Assembly (NCBI RefSeq): GCF_015751905.1
Contig: NZ_JADOUF010000001.1
Coordinates: 3,534,001-3,598,000 of the forward strand
DNA from: Longispora fulva
GTDB lineage: Bacteria; Actinomycetota; Actinomycetes; Mycobacteriales; Micromonosporaceae
Direction of reading: 5' to 3'
DNA length: 64,000 nucleotides
Positions within the stretch are counted from its first letter, which is position 1, and every line of letters starts with the position of its first letter. The notes beneath the pieces were generated by a model, which was not told where the DNA came from, did not search any database, and saw only the letters and a list, made by a program, of their open reading frames with translations. The translations under genes were made by a program, and so were the position numbers. Shown in pieces: positions 57,482-64,000 of the stretch.

Positions 57482-58642
57482 TCAGACGACGTGGATGGTG
57501 ACCGTCGCGACGCCGGAGACGCTGGGCTCACCGAGGCTGGAGTTCTGCCGGTACCGGAAGGTGTCCGTGCCCACGAACCCGGGGTTCGGGGTGTAGCTGA
57601 ACGCGCCGGTGGCGTAGTCGAGGGTGAGGGTGCCGTTCGGCGGGGCCCAGCCCTGCTGGATGGAGTAGTACTCGCGGGTGCGGTCGGCGAACGTGTCGTT
57701 GGCGGTCAGGCCGTGGGCGGCGTCGACGGCCAGGGTGCCGCCGGCCGCGACGGTGTAGTCGTCGTTGGCGGCCGTCGGGGCCGGCGCGACCGTGACCTGC
57801 ACCTTCGCCGTCCAGGCCGGGTCGGTGGCGTTGACCCGGTTGCCGAGCCGGTCCTTGAGGAACACGTCGATGGTGGCCGGGCCGGAGTAGTACGGGTCGG
57901 CCGGGGTGAAGGAGATCCAGCCGTCGGCGGCCAGGGTGGCGGTGCCGAGCCCGCCCTCCACCGCGGCGACGACCGTGACGTTGCTGCCGTTGGTGGCCTT
58001 GCACCGGGCGTCGTCGAGCCACCAGTTGCCGGCCCCGCGCAGCGTCACCGACGTCGGGTTGTAGGAGGTGCAGGTGGGCGGGGTGATCGGCACGACCGGC
58101 GCGACGCCGCATGTGAGTTCGCGGAAGTTCTGCACGCAGTGGTCGTAGTAGTAGTCGTTGGGGGCGTGCACGGGCCTCGCCAGGGTCGGCAGGCTGGCGG
58201 CGGTGTAGACGTCCTCGTCGCTGAGTACGTCGTGCCGGCTGAACACCCACGGCGCCGGCGCCGGACACACCGCCTCCCACCCGGCCGGGTACGGCGGCGG
58301 CGTGCCCCACACGACGCAACCGGTGTGGCCCGTCACCGTCAACGACGGCGTCTTGCTGCCCGTCGCCCAGAACACGGTGCGCCCGTCGGCGAGGGTCAGG
58401 TCGTAGGCCCAGACGCCGGGGCCCTTCATCGGGTCGGGCTTGATGCCGCCGCCGATGCTGCCGATCGGCTCCAGGCCGCCGCTGTTGAGGACGATCAACT
58501 CGCCCGACAGGCAACCGCCGCCCTCGTCCGGCCGGCAGATCGCGGCCTTGGCCTGCGCCGCGGCGGGAGTCAGTGCCGTCACCGCCGCGGCCACCGACAG
58601 GGCGGCGAGCACGGTGGCGACGACCCGGCTGAATCTGCGCAT
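57482..58642 (-). CDS. Secreted protein with C-terminal cadherin/Ig-like domain
   Basis: Exported protein of 386 residues: signal peptide about 1-31 (VLAALSVAAAVTALTPAAAQ), an N-terminal Cys-containing region (about 35-190, at least eight Cys in total), a first beta-rich repeat (about 195-275) and a C-terminal Ig-like/cadherin-like domain (Big_9 type, about 283-386) with NDDYTVAAGGTLAV, NGTLTLDYATGAFSYTPNPG and GTDTFRYR. The enzymatic role is unknown; probably an adhesive or substrate-binding surface protein. ATG 58642 has GAGG 10 nt upstream. It follows the CPA1 antiporter gene on the same strand with a 110-bp gap. Confidence 0.82.
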   Translation of the reverse strand: MRRFSRVVATVLAALSVAAAVTALTPAAAQAKAAICRPDEGGGCLSGELIVLNSGGLEPIGSIGGGIKPDPMKGPGVWAYDLTLADGRTVFWATGSKTPSLTVTGHTGCVVWGTPPPYPAGWEAVCPAPAPWVFSRHDVLSDEDVYTAASLPTLARPVHAPNDYYYDHCVQNFRELTCGVAPVVPITPPTCTSYNPTSVTLRGAGNWWLDDARCKATNGSNVTVVAAVEGGLGTATLAADGWISFTPADPYYSGPATIDVFLKDRLGNRVNATDPAWTAKVQVTVAPAPTAANDDYTVAAGGTLAVDAAHGLTANDTFADRTREYYSIQQGWAPPNGTLTLDYATGAFSYTPNPGFVGTDTFRYRQNSSLGEPSVSGVATVTIHVV

Positions 58643-58752
58643 GGGGGTACTACCTCGATTCCGTGTGGAGAGTTCCGCCCCGACGGGGCGGCGTGCTCTC
58701 GACGCTACGGACCGCGCGCACCCTCCACATGGGGGAAAACCCCAAACCGGTG

Positions 58753-60240
58753 TCAGGGGTGAAGAGCCGTGAAGACCCTGCCTGCGTCCGTGGTGTCGTC
58801 CGGGTCGACGAGGGCCGTGACGTCGTCGCCGGCCCGCAGGACGGTCTCGCCGTTGAGGGACAGCAGGTGCCCGCCGCGGCTGATCAGGCTGACCCACACC
58901 GTGTCGGGCAGGTCGAGGTCGCTGATGCGCACCCCGTCGGCCCGGGCCCCGGGGACGACGCGGAACCGGCGGACGTTGTCGGGTTCGTGGCGCAGCCTGA
59001 CCCCGAGCGACCAGGGCTCCGGCGGGTGGGTGCGCATCGGGATCCGGCACCAGCGGGCCACGGCCGGCACCAGGCCGCCCTGCACCGCCACGGAGAAGGC
59101 GACCACGACGAAGATGATGTCGTAGATCCGCAGCGTGTCGGCCCGGCCGGAGGTGAGGATGAACGTGCCGAGCAGGATCGGCACCGCGCCCTTGAGCCCG
59201 GACCACAGCACGAACACCCGCTCGCCCCGGGTGAGGTTGACCCGGGCCAGGAGCAGCCCGACCAGCAGCGGGCGGATGACGAACGCGAGGAGGACGGCCA
59301 GGGCGAGACCGATCTGCCAGGCGTGGCCCTCGCCGAGCGTGCCAAGGGTGACGGTCAGGCCGAGGACCGTGAACGCGACGATCTCGGCGAGGCTGGCCAG
59401 GGACGCGAGTACCCGTCGGGTGTCGCCCTTGTAGGGGGCCGGCAGGTCGCCGATGACGATGCCTGCGACGAACACGGCGAGGAACCCCGAGCCGTGCGCG
59501 ACGGTCGCGGCCCCGTAGATGACGAATGCCGAGGCCAGGGTCCGCAGCGGGTACAGGGCCGCCGACGGCAGCGGCACCCGGCGGATGAACACCGCCAGCA
59601 CCGCCCCGCCCGCCAGCCCGACGGCGGCCCCGATCCCCATCTGCAGGGTGAACTCGAGCACCCCGGCGGTGACCGCTCCGAAGCCGGTCGTGCCGGTGGC
59701 CGCCAGCAGCGCGACCATCAGCGCGATGCCGACCGGGTCGTTCGCACCTGACTCGCCCTCGAGGATCACCCCGGACCGCCCGGTGATCTCCTTGCGGCCC
59801 AGCACCGAGAAGACCACCGCCGGATCGGTGGGGGCCAGCGCCGCGCCCAGCAGCAGTGCCGTCGACCAGTCCAGGCCGAACAGGCCGTGCGCGGCGAGGG
59901 CGACGGCCCCGGCGGTCACGAACGTGCCGGCCACGCCGAGCCACACGATCGCCCCGGCCGCCGTCCGCAGCCGCTGGCGGCCGATGTGCATGCCGCCGTC
60001 GAACAGGATGACGACCAGCGCCACGGTGACGACCCGCTGGGTCATGGTCACCGACAGGTCGCCGAGCGCCGGAAACAGGTCGGAGGCCCCGGCCGCCGCG
60101 ACCAGGAAGATCACGGGCGCGGGGATGCGGGAGCGTTCGCTGAGCCGGTTGGACAGCACCGCCGCCAGCACCGCGACCGCGACCAGGCCGACGAGCAGTC
60201 CGAAGGGCAGAACGTCGCGCACCGGCCGGACTCCGATCAT
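58753..60240 (-). CDS. CPA1-type cation/proton antiporter with TrkA-C domain
   Basis: Membrane antiporter of 495 residues, about twelve segments, of the CPA1 (NhaP/YcgO-like) family. The ion-binding stretch LGAALAPTDPAVVFSVLGRK and ILEGESGANDPVGIAL are characteristic. The C-terminal cytoplasmic region (about 420-495; PGARADGVRISDLDLPDTVW, LSLNGETVLRAGDDVTAL) is a TrkA-C (RCK-C) regulatory domain, which points to K+/H+ exchange under nucleotide control. GGGGA precedes ATG 60240. Confidence 0.92.
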   Translation of the reverse strand: MIGVRPVRDVLPFGLLVGLVAVAVLAAVLSNRLSERSRIPAPVIFLVAAAGASDLFPALGDLSVTMTQRVVTVALVVILFDGGMHIGRQRLRTAAGAIVWLGVAGTFVTAGAVALAAHGLFGLDWSTALLLGAALAPTDPAVVFSVLGRKEITGRSGVILEGESGANDPVGIALMVALLAATGTTGFGAVTAGVLEFTLQMGIGAAVGLAGGAVLAVFIRRVPLPSAALYPLRTLASAFVIYGAATVAHGSGFLAVFVAGIVIGDLPAPYKGDTRRVLASLASLAEIVAFTVLGLTVTLGTLGEGHAWQIGLALAVLLAFVIRPLLVGLLLARVNLTRGERVFVLWSGLKGAVPILLGTFILTSGRADTLRIYDIIFVVVAFSVAVQGGLVPAVARWCRIPMRTHPPEPWSLGVRLRHEPDNVRRFRVVPGARADGVRISDLDLPDTVWVSLISRGGHLLSLNGETVLRAGDDVTALVDPDDTTDAGRVFTALHP

Positions 60241-60324
60241 GAGAATGGTCCCCTACCACCGGCTTCCCGGCACACCACCCTACGACCTGGCCCGACCTGG
60301 GACCACCGCGACGCGGGCCCCGAG

Positions 60325-60360
60325 GGTCCGCCGGCCCGACTGTCGTGGGTCCGGCGGGCC
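60325..60360 (-). terminator. Hairpin after the class III aminotransferase gene
   Basis: GGTCCGCCGGCCC (60325-60337) pairs with GGGTCCGGCGGGCC (60347-60360), 11 of 13 positions, a few nt beyond the aminotransferase stop. It separates this gene from the antiporter gene. Confidence 0.6.
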
Positions 60361-60364
60361 GCGG

Positions 60365-61705
60365 TCAGATCATGTTCCCCGCCTCGGTGAGGACGGCGCG
60401 CAGCACGCCTTCGATCTCGTTGAAGTGGGTCTGGTCGCAGATCAGCGGCGGGGACAGCTGGATCACCGGGTCGCCGCGGTCGTCGGCCCGGCAGTACAGC
60501 CCCGCGTCGAACAGCGCCTTGGACAGGAAGCCGCGCAGCAGCCGCTCGGACTCGTCGTCGTCGAACGTCTCCCGGGTGGTCTTGTCCTTGACCAGTTCGA
60601 TGCCGTAGAAGTAGCCGTCGCCGCGGACCTCGCCGACGATCGGCAGGTCGTTGAGGCGCTCCAGCGTGGACCGGAACGCGCCCTCGTTGCGGCGGACGTG
60701 GCCGAGGACGTCCTCGCGCTCGAAGATCTCCAGGTTGGCCAGCGCGACCGCCGAGGAGACGGGGTGCCCGCCGAACGTGATGCCGTGGTAGAAGGTCGCG
60801 TCACCGGCGAGGAACGGCTCGGCGAGCCGGTCCGAGGCGATCATCGCGCCGAGCGGGGCGTAGCCGGAGGTCATGCCCTTGGCGCAGGTGATGATGTCGG
60901 GCTGGTAGCCGTAGCGGGTGGCTCCGAAGTACTCCCCCAGCCGGCCGAACGCGCAGATCACCTCGTCGGACACGAGCAGCACGTCGTGTTCGTCGCAGAT
61001 CTCGCGGAGCCGGTCGAAGTAGCCGGGCGGCGGCGGGTAGCAGCCGCCGGAGTTCTGCACCGGCTCGACGAAGACCGCGGCGACCGTGTCGGCGCCCTCG
61101 CGTTCGATGGCCCGGCCGATCTCCTCCGCGGCCCACCGGCCGAACGCGACCGGGTCGTCACCGAAGACCGGCGCGCGGTAGTAGTTGGCGTTGGCGGCCT
61201 TGATCGCGCCAGGCACCAGCGGCTCGAAGTCGCTCTTGATGCCCGGCAGGCCGGTGATGGACAGCGCGCCCATCGAGGTGCCGTGGTAGGCGATGAAGCG
61301 GCTGACGACCTTGTGCTTGTTGGGCCGGCCGGTCTTCTTGTAGTAGGCGCGGGCCAGCTTCCACGCGGACTCCACGGCCTCGGAGCCGCTGGTGGTGAAG
61401 AAGACCTGGTTCAGGTCGCCCGGCGCGAGGGAGGCGATCTTCTCCGCGAGCCGCAGGGCCGTCGGATGGGCGTAGGACCAGATCGGGAAGTACGCCAGCT
61501 CGGCCATCTGCTTGGCGGCGGCGTCGGCGAGTTCGGTCCGGCCGTGGCCGATCTGCACCGCGAACAGGCCGGCGAGGCCGTCGAGGTAGCGCCGGCCCTT
61601 GTCGTCGTAGACGTAGGCGCCCTCGCCGCGCACCATCGTGGGGACGGGCGCGTTCGCGTAGGACGATCGGCGGGTGAAATGCATCCAGAGGTTGTCAGTG
61701 GTCAT
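60365..61705 (-). CDS. Class III (omega) aminotransferase, putrescine/diamine-type
   Basis: PLP-dependent class III aminotransferase of 446 residues. Landmarks: GLFAVQIGHG, FFTTSGSEAVESAWK (cofactor phosphate site), AAVFVEPVQNSGGC, LLVSDEVICAFGR (Asp that contacts the pyridine N) and the Schiff-base Lys in DIITCAKGMTSGYAPLGA. The omega-amino-acid/putrescine:pyruvate branch is likely from sequence and context: an AsnC regulator is coupled directly upstream (ATGA overlap), and a GABA aminotransferase and an aldehyde dehydrogenase of gamma-aminobutyraldehyde type lie further upstream. It probably converts putrescine (or a related amine) to the aminoaldehyde. Confidence 0.9.
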   Translation of the reverse strand: MTTDNLWMHFTRRSSYANAPVPTMVRGEGAYVYDDKGRRYLDGLAGLFAVQIGHGRTELADAAAKQMAELAYFPIWSYAHPTALRLAEKIASLAPGDLNQVFFTTSGSEAVESAWKLARAYYKKTGRPNKHKVVSRFIAYHGTSMGALSITGLPGIKSDFEPLVPGAIKAANANYYRAPVFGDDPVAFGRWAAEEIGRAIEREGADTVAAVFVEPVQNSGGCYPPPPGYFDRLREICDEHDVLLVSDEVICAFGRLGEYFGATRYGYQPDIITCAKGMTSGYAPLGAMIASDRLAEPFLAGDATFYHGITFGGHPVSSAVALANLEIFEREDVLGHVRRNEGAFRSTLERLNDLPIVGEVRGDGYFYGIELVKDKTTRETFDDDESERLLRGFLSKALFDAGLYCRADDRGDPVIQLSPPLICDQTHFNEIEGVLRAVLTEAGNMI

Positions 61706-62160
61706 CTAGTGCCCCAGGCATAGGTTTGTTTGGTCAACTTGAGATAGACGAACGTTTCGGTGGCTGTGACGCCCGGCACCGTGCGGATCGCGTCGTTGAG
61801 TAGCGTCAGCAGGTGCTCATCGTCGGCGCAGACGAGCTCGACCAGCAGGTCGTAGCCGCCGGCGCAGATGACGACGTAGTCCACTTCGGGGATCAGCGCG
61901 ATCGTGTCGGCGGCGGCTTTGAGGTCGCCGGTCACCTTGATGCCGATCATCACCTGCCGGGCGAAGCCCAGGGTCAGCGGATCGGTGACGGCGACGATCT
62001 GCATCACGTTGGTGTCGAGCATCCGCTGCACGCGTTGGCGGACCGCGGCCTCGGACAGCCCGACCAGTTTGGCGAGCGCCGCGTACGACGTGCGGCCGTC
62101 GCGCTGGAGGAGTTCGACGAGGCGCTTGTTCACGTCATCGAGTACGGGGTTCTCGGTCAC
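61702..62160 (-). CDS. Lrp/AsnC family regulator
   Basis: Feast/famine regulator of 152 residues: N-terminal HTH (LVELLQRDGRTSYAALAKLV, GLSEAAVRQRVQRML) and C-terminal RAM ligand domain (ADTIALIPEVDYVVICAGGY, DLLVELVCADDEHL). It probably senses an amino acid or amine such as GABA or putrescine. GTG 62160 follows TAGGAT by 6 nt without a Shine-Dalgarno sequence, so it is leaderless. Its stop overlaps the aminotransferase start, and the 28-bp dyad upstream is its likely operator. Confidence 0.92.
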   Translation of the reverse strand: MTENPVLDDVNKRLVELLQRDGRTSYAALAKLVGLSEAAVRQRVQRMLDTNVMQIVAVTDPLTLGFARQVMIGIKVTGDLKAAADTIALIPEVDYVVICAGGYDLLVELVCADDEHLLTLLNDAIRTVPGVTATETFVYLKLTKQTYAWGTR

Positions 62161-62166
62161 AACTAA

Positions 62167-62194
62167 ATCCTATACATCAGCTGGTGTTTGGCAA
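62167..62194 (-). promoter_or_regulatory. Promoter giving a leaderless AsnC mRNA
   Basis: On the minus strand TTGCCA (62194-62189), a 16-bp spacer and TAGGAT (62172-62167) place the transcript start at GTG 62160, 6 nt beyond the -10 box. Confidence 0.6.
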
Positions 62195-62200
62195 GTGATT

Positions 62201-62228
62201 CCGTAGATTCTAACGAGGAATTCTACGG
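62201..62228. promoter_or_regulatory. AsnC-type operator dyad
   Basis: CCGTAGA (62201-62207) and TCTACGG (62222-62228) form a perfect 7-bp inverted repeat around an A+T-rich 14-bp centre, the size of an Lrp/AsnC site. It lies just upstream of the AsnC promoter, 45 bp after the gabT stop. Confidence 0.6.
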
Positions 62229-62273
62229 AAACACTTGGGCCGCAGCGGCGGCTCAGGGAGCAGTCTCGCACCC

Positions 62274-63542
62274 TCAGTCCGCCGTCGCCCGCAGCGCGCC
62301 CTCCAGGATCGTCAGCCCCTGGTCGAGCAGCTCGTCGGAGATCACCAGCGGCGGCAGCAACCGCAGGACGTTGCCGTATGTGCCGCACGTCAGGACCAGC
62401 AGCCCCTCCCGCAGGCACGCCCGCGCCACGGCCTGGGTGCGGCCGGGGTCCGGCACGACCGAGCCGGGCAGCACGAGCTCCACCGCGACCATCGCCCCGC
62501 GCCCCCGGACCTCGCCGGGCAGCCCGAGCGCCCGCAGCCGCGAGGTCAGCACCCCGCCGATCCGGCGCGCGGCGGCCGGCAGGTCCAGGACCCGCATCGT
62601 CTCCAGGGCGGCCAGCGCCGCGGCGCACGCGACCGGGTTGCCGCCGTAAGTGCCACCGAGTCCGCCCGGGTGCACGGCGTCCATGTACTCCGCGCGGCCG
62701 GTCACCGCCGCCAGCGGCATCCCGCCGGCGATGCCCTTGGCCATGGTGACCAGGTCCGGTTCGACACCCTCGGCGTCGCAGGCGAACCAGTCGCCGGTGC
62801 GGCAGAAGCCGGTCTGGATCTCGTCGGCGATGAACAGCGCCCCGCTGGCCCTGGCCCACTCCGCCAACGCGGGCAGGAATCCGGGCGCCGGCTCGATGAA
62901 CCCGCCCTCGCCCTGCACGGGTTCGATCAGGACCGCCGCGACGTTGTCCGCGCCGACCTGCTTGGCGATCACGTCGATCGCCCTGGCCGCGGCCGCCGTG
63001 CCGTCGAGGCCGTCGCGGAACGGATAGGACATCGGGACCCGGTACACCTCCGGGGCGAAGGGGCCGAACCGGTGCTTGTACGGCATCGCCTTCGCGGTCA
63101 GCGCCATCGTCAGGTTCGTCCGGCCGTGGTAGGCGTGGTCGAACACGATGACCGCCGGCCGCCCCGTCACGTGCCGGGCGATCTTCACGGCGTTCTCCAC
63201 CGCCTCGGCGCCGGAGTTGAACAGGGCCGAACGCTTGTCGAAGGTGCCCGGAGTGAGCGCGTTGAGCTGTTCGCAGACCGCGACGTAGGACTCGTAGGGC
63301 GCGACCATGAAGCAGGTGTGCGCGAAGCGCACGATCTGCGCCTGGACGGCCTCGATCACCCGGGGGTCGGCGTGCCCGACGGAGGTGACGGCGATCCCGG
63401 AGGCGAAGTCGATCCACTCCCCGCCGTCGACGTCGACGACCGTGGCGCCCCGCGCGTGCGAGACGTAGGACCCGATGACGCTGCCGACCCCCTGGGCGAC
63501 GGCCCGGACCCGGCGTTCGTGCAGCTTGGTGGACTCAGACAT
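62274..63542 (-). CDS. gabT: 4-aminobutyrate aminotransferase
   Basis: PLP-dependent GABA aminotransferase of 422 residues: transfers the amino group of 4-aminobutyrate to 2-oxoglutarate, giving succinate semialdehyde. Landmarks: FASGIAVTSVGHADPRVIEA, LFNSGAEAVENAVKIAR, AYHGRTNLTMALTAK, AAVLIEPVQGEGGF, LFIADEIQTGFCRTG, the Schiff-base Lys in DLVTMAKGIAGGMPLAA and GGLGGTYGGNPVA. The start overlaps the end of the aldehyde dehydrogenase gene by 8 bp, so the two are co-transcribed and ordered as in a putrescine to GABA to succinate route. Confidence 0.92.
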   Translation of the reverse strand: MSESTKLHERRVRAVAQGVGSVIGSYVSHARGATVVDVDGGEWIDFASGIAVTSVGHADPRVIEAVQAQIVRFAHTCFMVAPYESYVAVCEQLNALTPGTFDKRSALFNSGAEAVENAVKIARHVTGRPAVIVFDHAYHGRTNLTMALTAKAMPYKHRFGPFAPEVYRVPMSYPFRDGLDGTAAAARAIDVIAKQVGADNVAAVLIEPVQGEGGFIEPAPGFLPALAEWARASGALFIADEIQTGFCRTGDWFACDAEGVEPDLVTMAKGIAGGMPLAAVTGRAEYMDAVHPGGLGGTYGGNPVACAAALAALETMRVLDLPAAARRIGGVLTSRLRALGLPGEVRGRGAMVAVELVLPGSVVPDPGRTQAVARACLREGLLVLTCGTYGNVLRLLPPLVISDELLDQGLTILEGALRATAD

Positions 63543-64000
63543 TGTTGTTGCTCATCACGTGCTTGATCCTCGTGTAGTCCTCGAAGCCGTAGCCGGACAG
63601 GTCCTTGCCGTAGCCCGAGTGTTTGAACCCGCCGTGCGGCATCTCGGCCACCAGCGGGATGTGGGTGTTGATCCAGACGCAACCGAAGTCCAGGTCCCGC
63701 GCGGCGCGCATCGCCCGGCCGTGGTTGGCGGTCCAGACGCTGGAGGCGAGGGCGTAGCGCACCCCGTTGGCCGCCCGCAGCGCCTCGTCCTCGTCGGCGA
63801 CCCGCTGCACGGTGATGACCGGGCCGAAGATCTCCCGCTGGGACAGTTCGTCGTCCTGGCGCAGGCCTGCGATGACGGTCGGGGCGTAGAAGTAGCCCCG
63901 GTCGCCGATCCGGTGGCCGCCCGCGACGAGGGTGGCGTGCTCGGGAAGCCGGTCCACCATGCCCGTGACGTGGGCGAGCTGGGCGGCGTTGTTGAGCGGC
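63535..64000 (-). CDS. Aldehyde dehydrogenase, gamma-aminobutyraldehyde type (partial)
   Basis: C-terminal part (about 155 residues) of an NAD(P)-dependent aldehyde dehydrogenase; the gene continues past the right edge in an open frame (PLNNAAQLAHVTGMVDRLPE). The E-x-F-G-P motif REIFGPVITVQ and the ending GGFKHSGYGKDLSGYGFEDY are characteristic, the latter of gamma-aminobutyraldehyde dehydrogenases. The catalytic Cys and cofactor site lie outside the window. It is the first visible gene of the operon and probably oxidises the aldehyde produced by the diamine aminotransferase to GABA. Confidence 0.88.
   Translation of the reverse strand, partial: PLNNAAQLAHVTGMVDRLPEHATLVAGGHRIGDRGYFYAPTVIAGLRQDDELSQREIFGPVITVQRVADEDEALRAANGVRYALASSVWTANHGRAMRAARDLDFGCVWINTHIPLVAEMPHGGFKHSGYGKDLSGYGFEDYTRIKHVMSNNNV

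Noticed and set aside
1-64000. CRISPR arrays, tRNA or rRNA genes, prophage
   Set aside because: I saw no regularly spaced repeats, no cloverleaf or rRNA signature, and no phage structural genes; the only mobile element recognised is the IS110 copy.

Overview
This window is chromosomal DNA from a very G+C-rich actinomycete. Third codon positions are almost all G or C, GTG starts are common, long antisense shadow reading frames run opposite most genes, and many genes look leaderless (a TANNNT -10 box ending 6-7 nt before the start codon). The gene content also fits a filamentous, saprophytic soil actinomycete: AfsR/SARP and LAL regulators, EboA, a TRYPCO1-type protein, many secreted glycosidases and a lanthipeptide synthetase. 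Order and family cannot be fixed from this sequence; a Micromonosporaceae-like host is only a guess. I found no rRNA, tRNA or CRISPR array.

Layout. 1-4.7 kb: aldo/keto reductase (cut by the edge), DUF1697 protein, MFS transporter, a divergent rhodanese/TetR pair and a DUF4436 membrane protein. 4.7-11.2 kb: a complete galactoside-uptake locus, with a LacI regulator divergent from a permease-permease-binding-lipoprotein-GH42 operon and a 16-bp palindromic operator between them. 11.3-19.3 kb: housekeeping and regulatory genes (HU, MmcQ/YjbR, TRYPCO1, hydrolase, ArsR-MFS, MerR-thioredoxin, SnoaL, EboA with a membrane partner), several with clear palindromic operators. 19.4-26.6 kb: secreted enzymes (metallopeptidase, GH31 glycosidase, ricin-lectin protein), with an IS110-type element inserted between the last two. 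26.6-35.2 kb: a compact class II lanthipeptide locus with a LAL regulator, a lanA-like precursor, lanM and a divergent subtilase. 35.3-50.3 kb: small secreted protein, ABC-2-like membrane protein, AfsR-type regulator, a Tat-exported phosphoesterase/PHP pair, small cytoplasmic proteins, an eCIS-cargo-like protein and an orphan binding lipoprotein. 50.3-54.5 kb: secreted GH35 beta-galactosidase, then a metal-handling locus (DUF6153-like, DUF305, DUF4396) under two matching CsoR-type operators. 54.6-64 kb: LAL regulator, Ig-like secreted protein, CPA1 antiporter, and a putrescine/GABA catabolic cluster (AsnC regulator, two class III aminotransferases, aldehyde dehydrogenase) running off the right edge.

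The two best candidates for something undescribed are these. First, the lanM-lanA locus: the precursor has an actagardine/mersacidin-type leader, but its core has a single Cys and follows what looks like an embedded signal peptide, and there is no LanT. Second, the CsoR-operator-linked set of His/Met-rich proteins. Two others deserve attention: a subtilase whose catalytic domain is bracketed by two copies of a 140-residue domain, and an orphan protein with the N-terminal signature of contractile-injection-system cargo.
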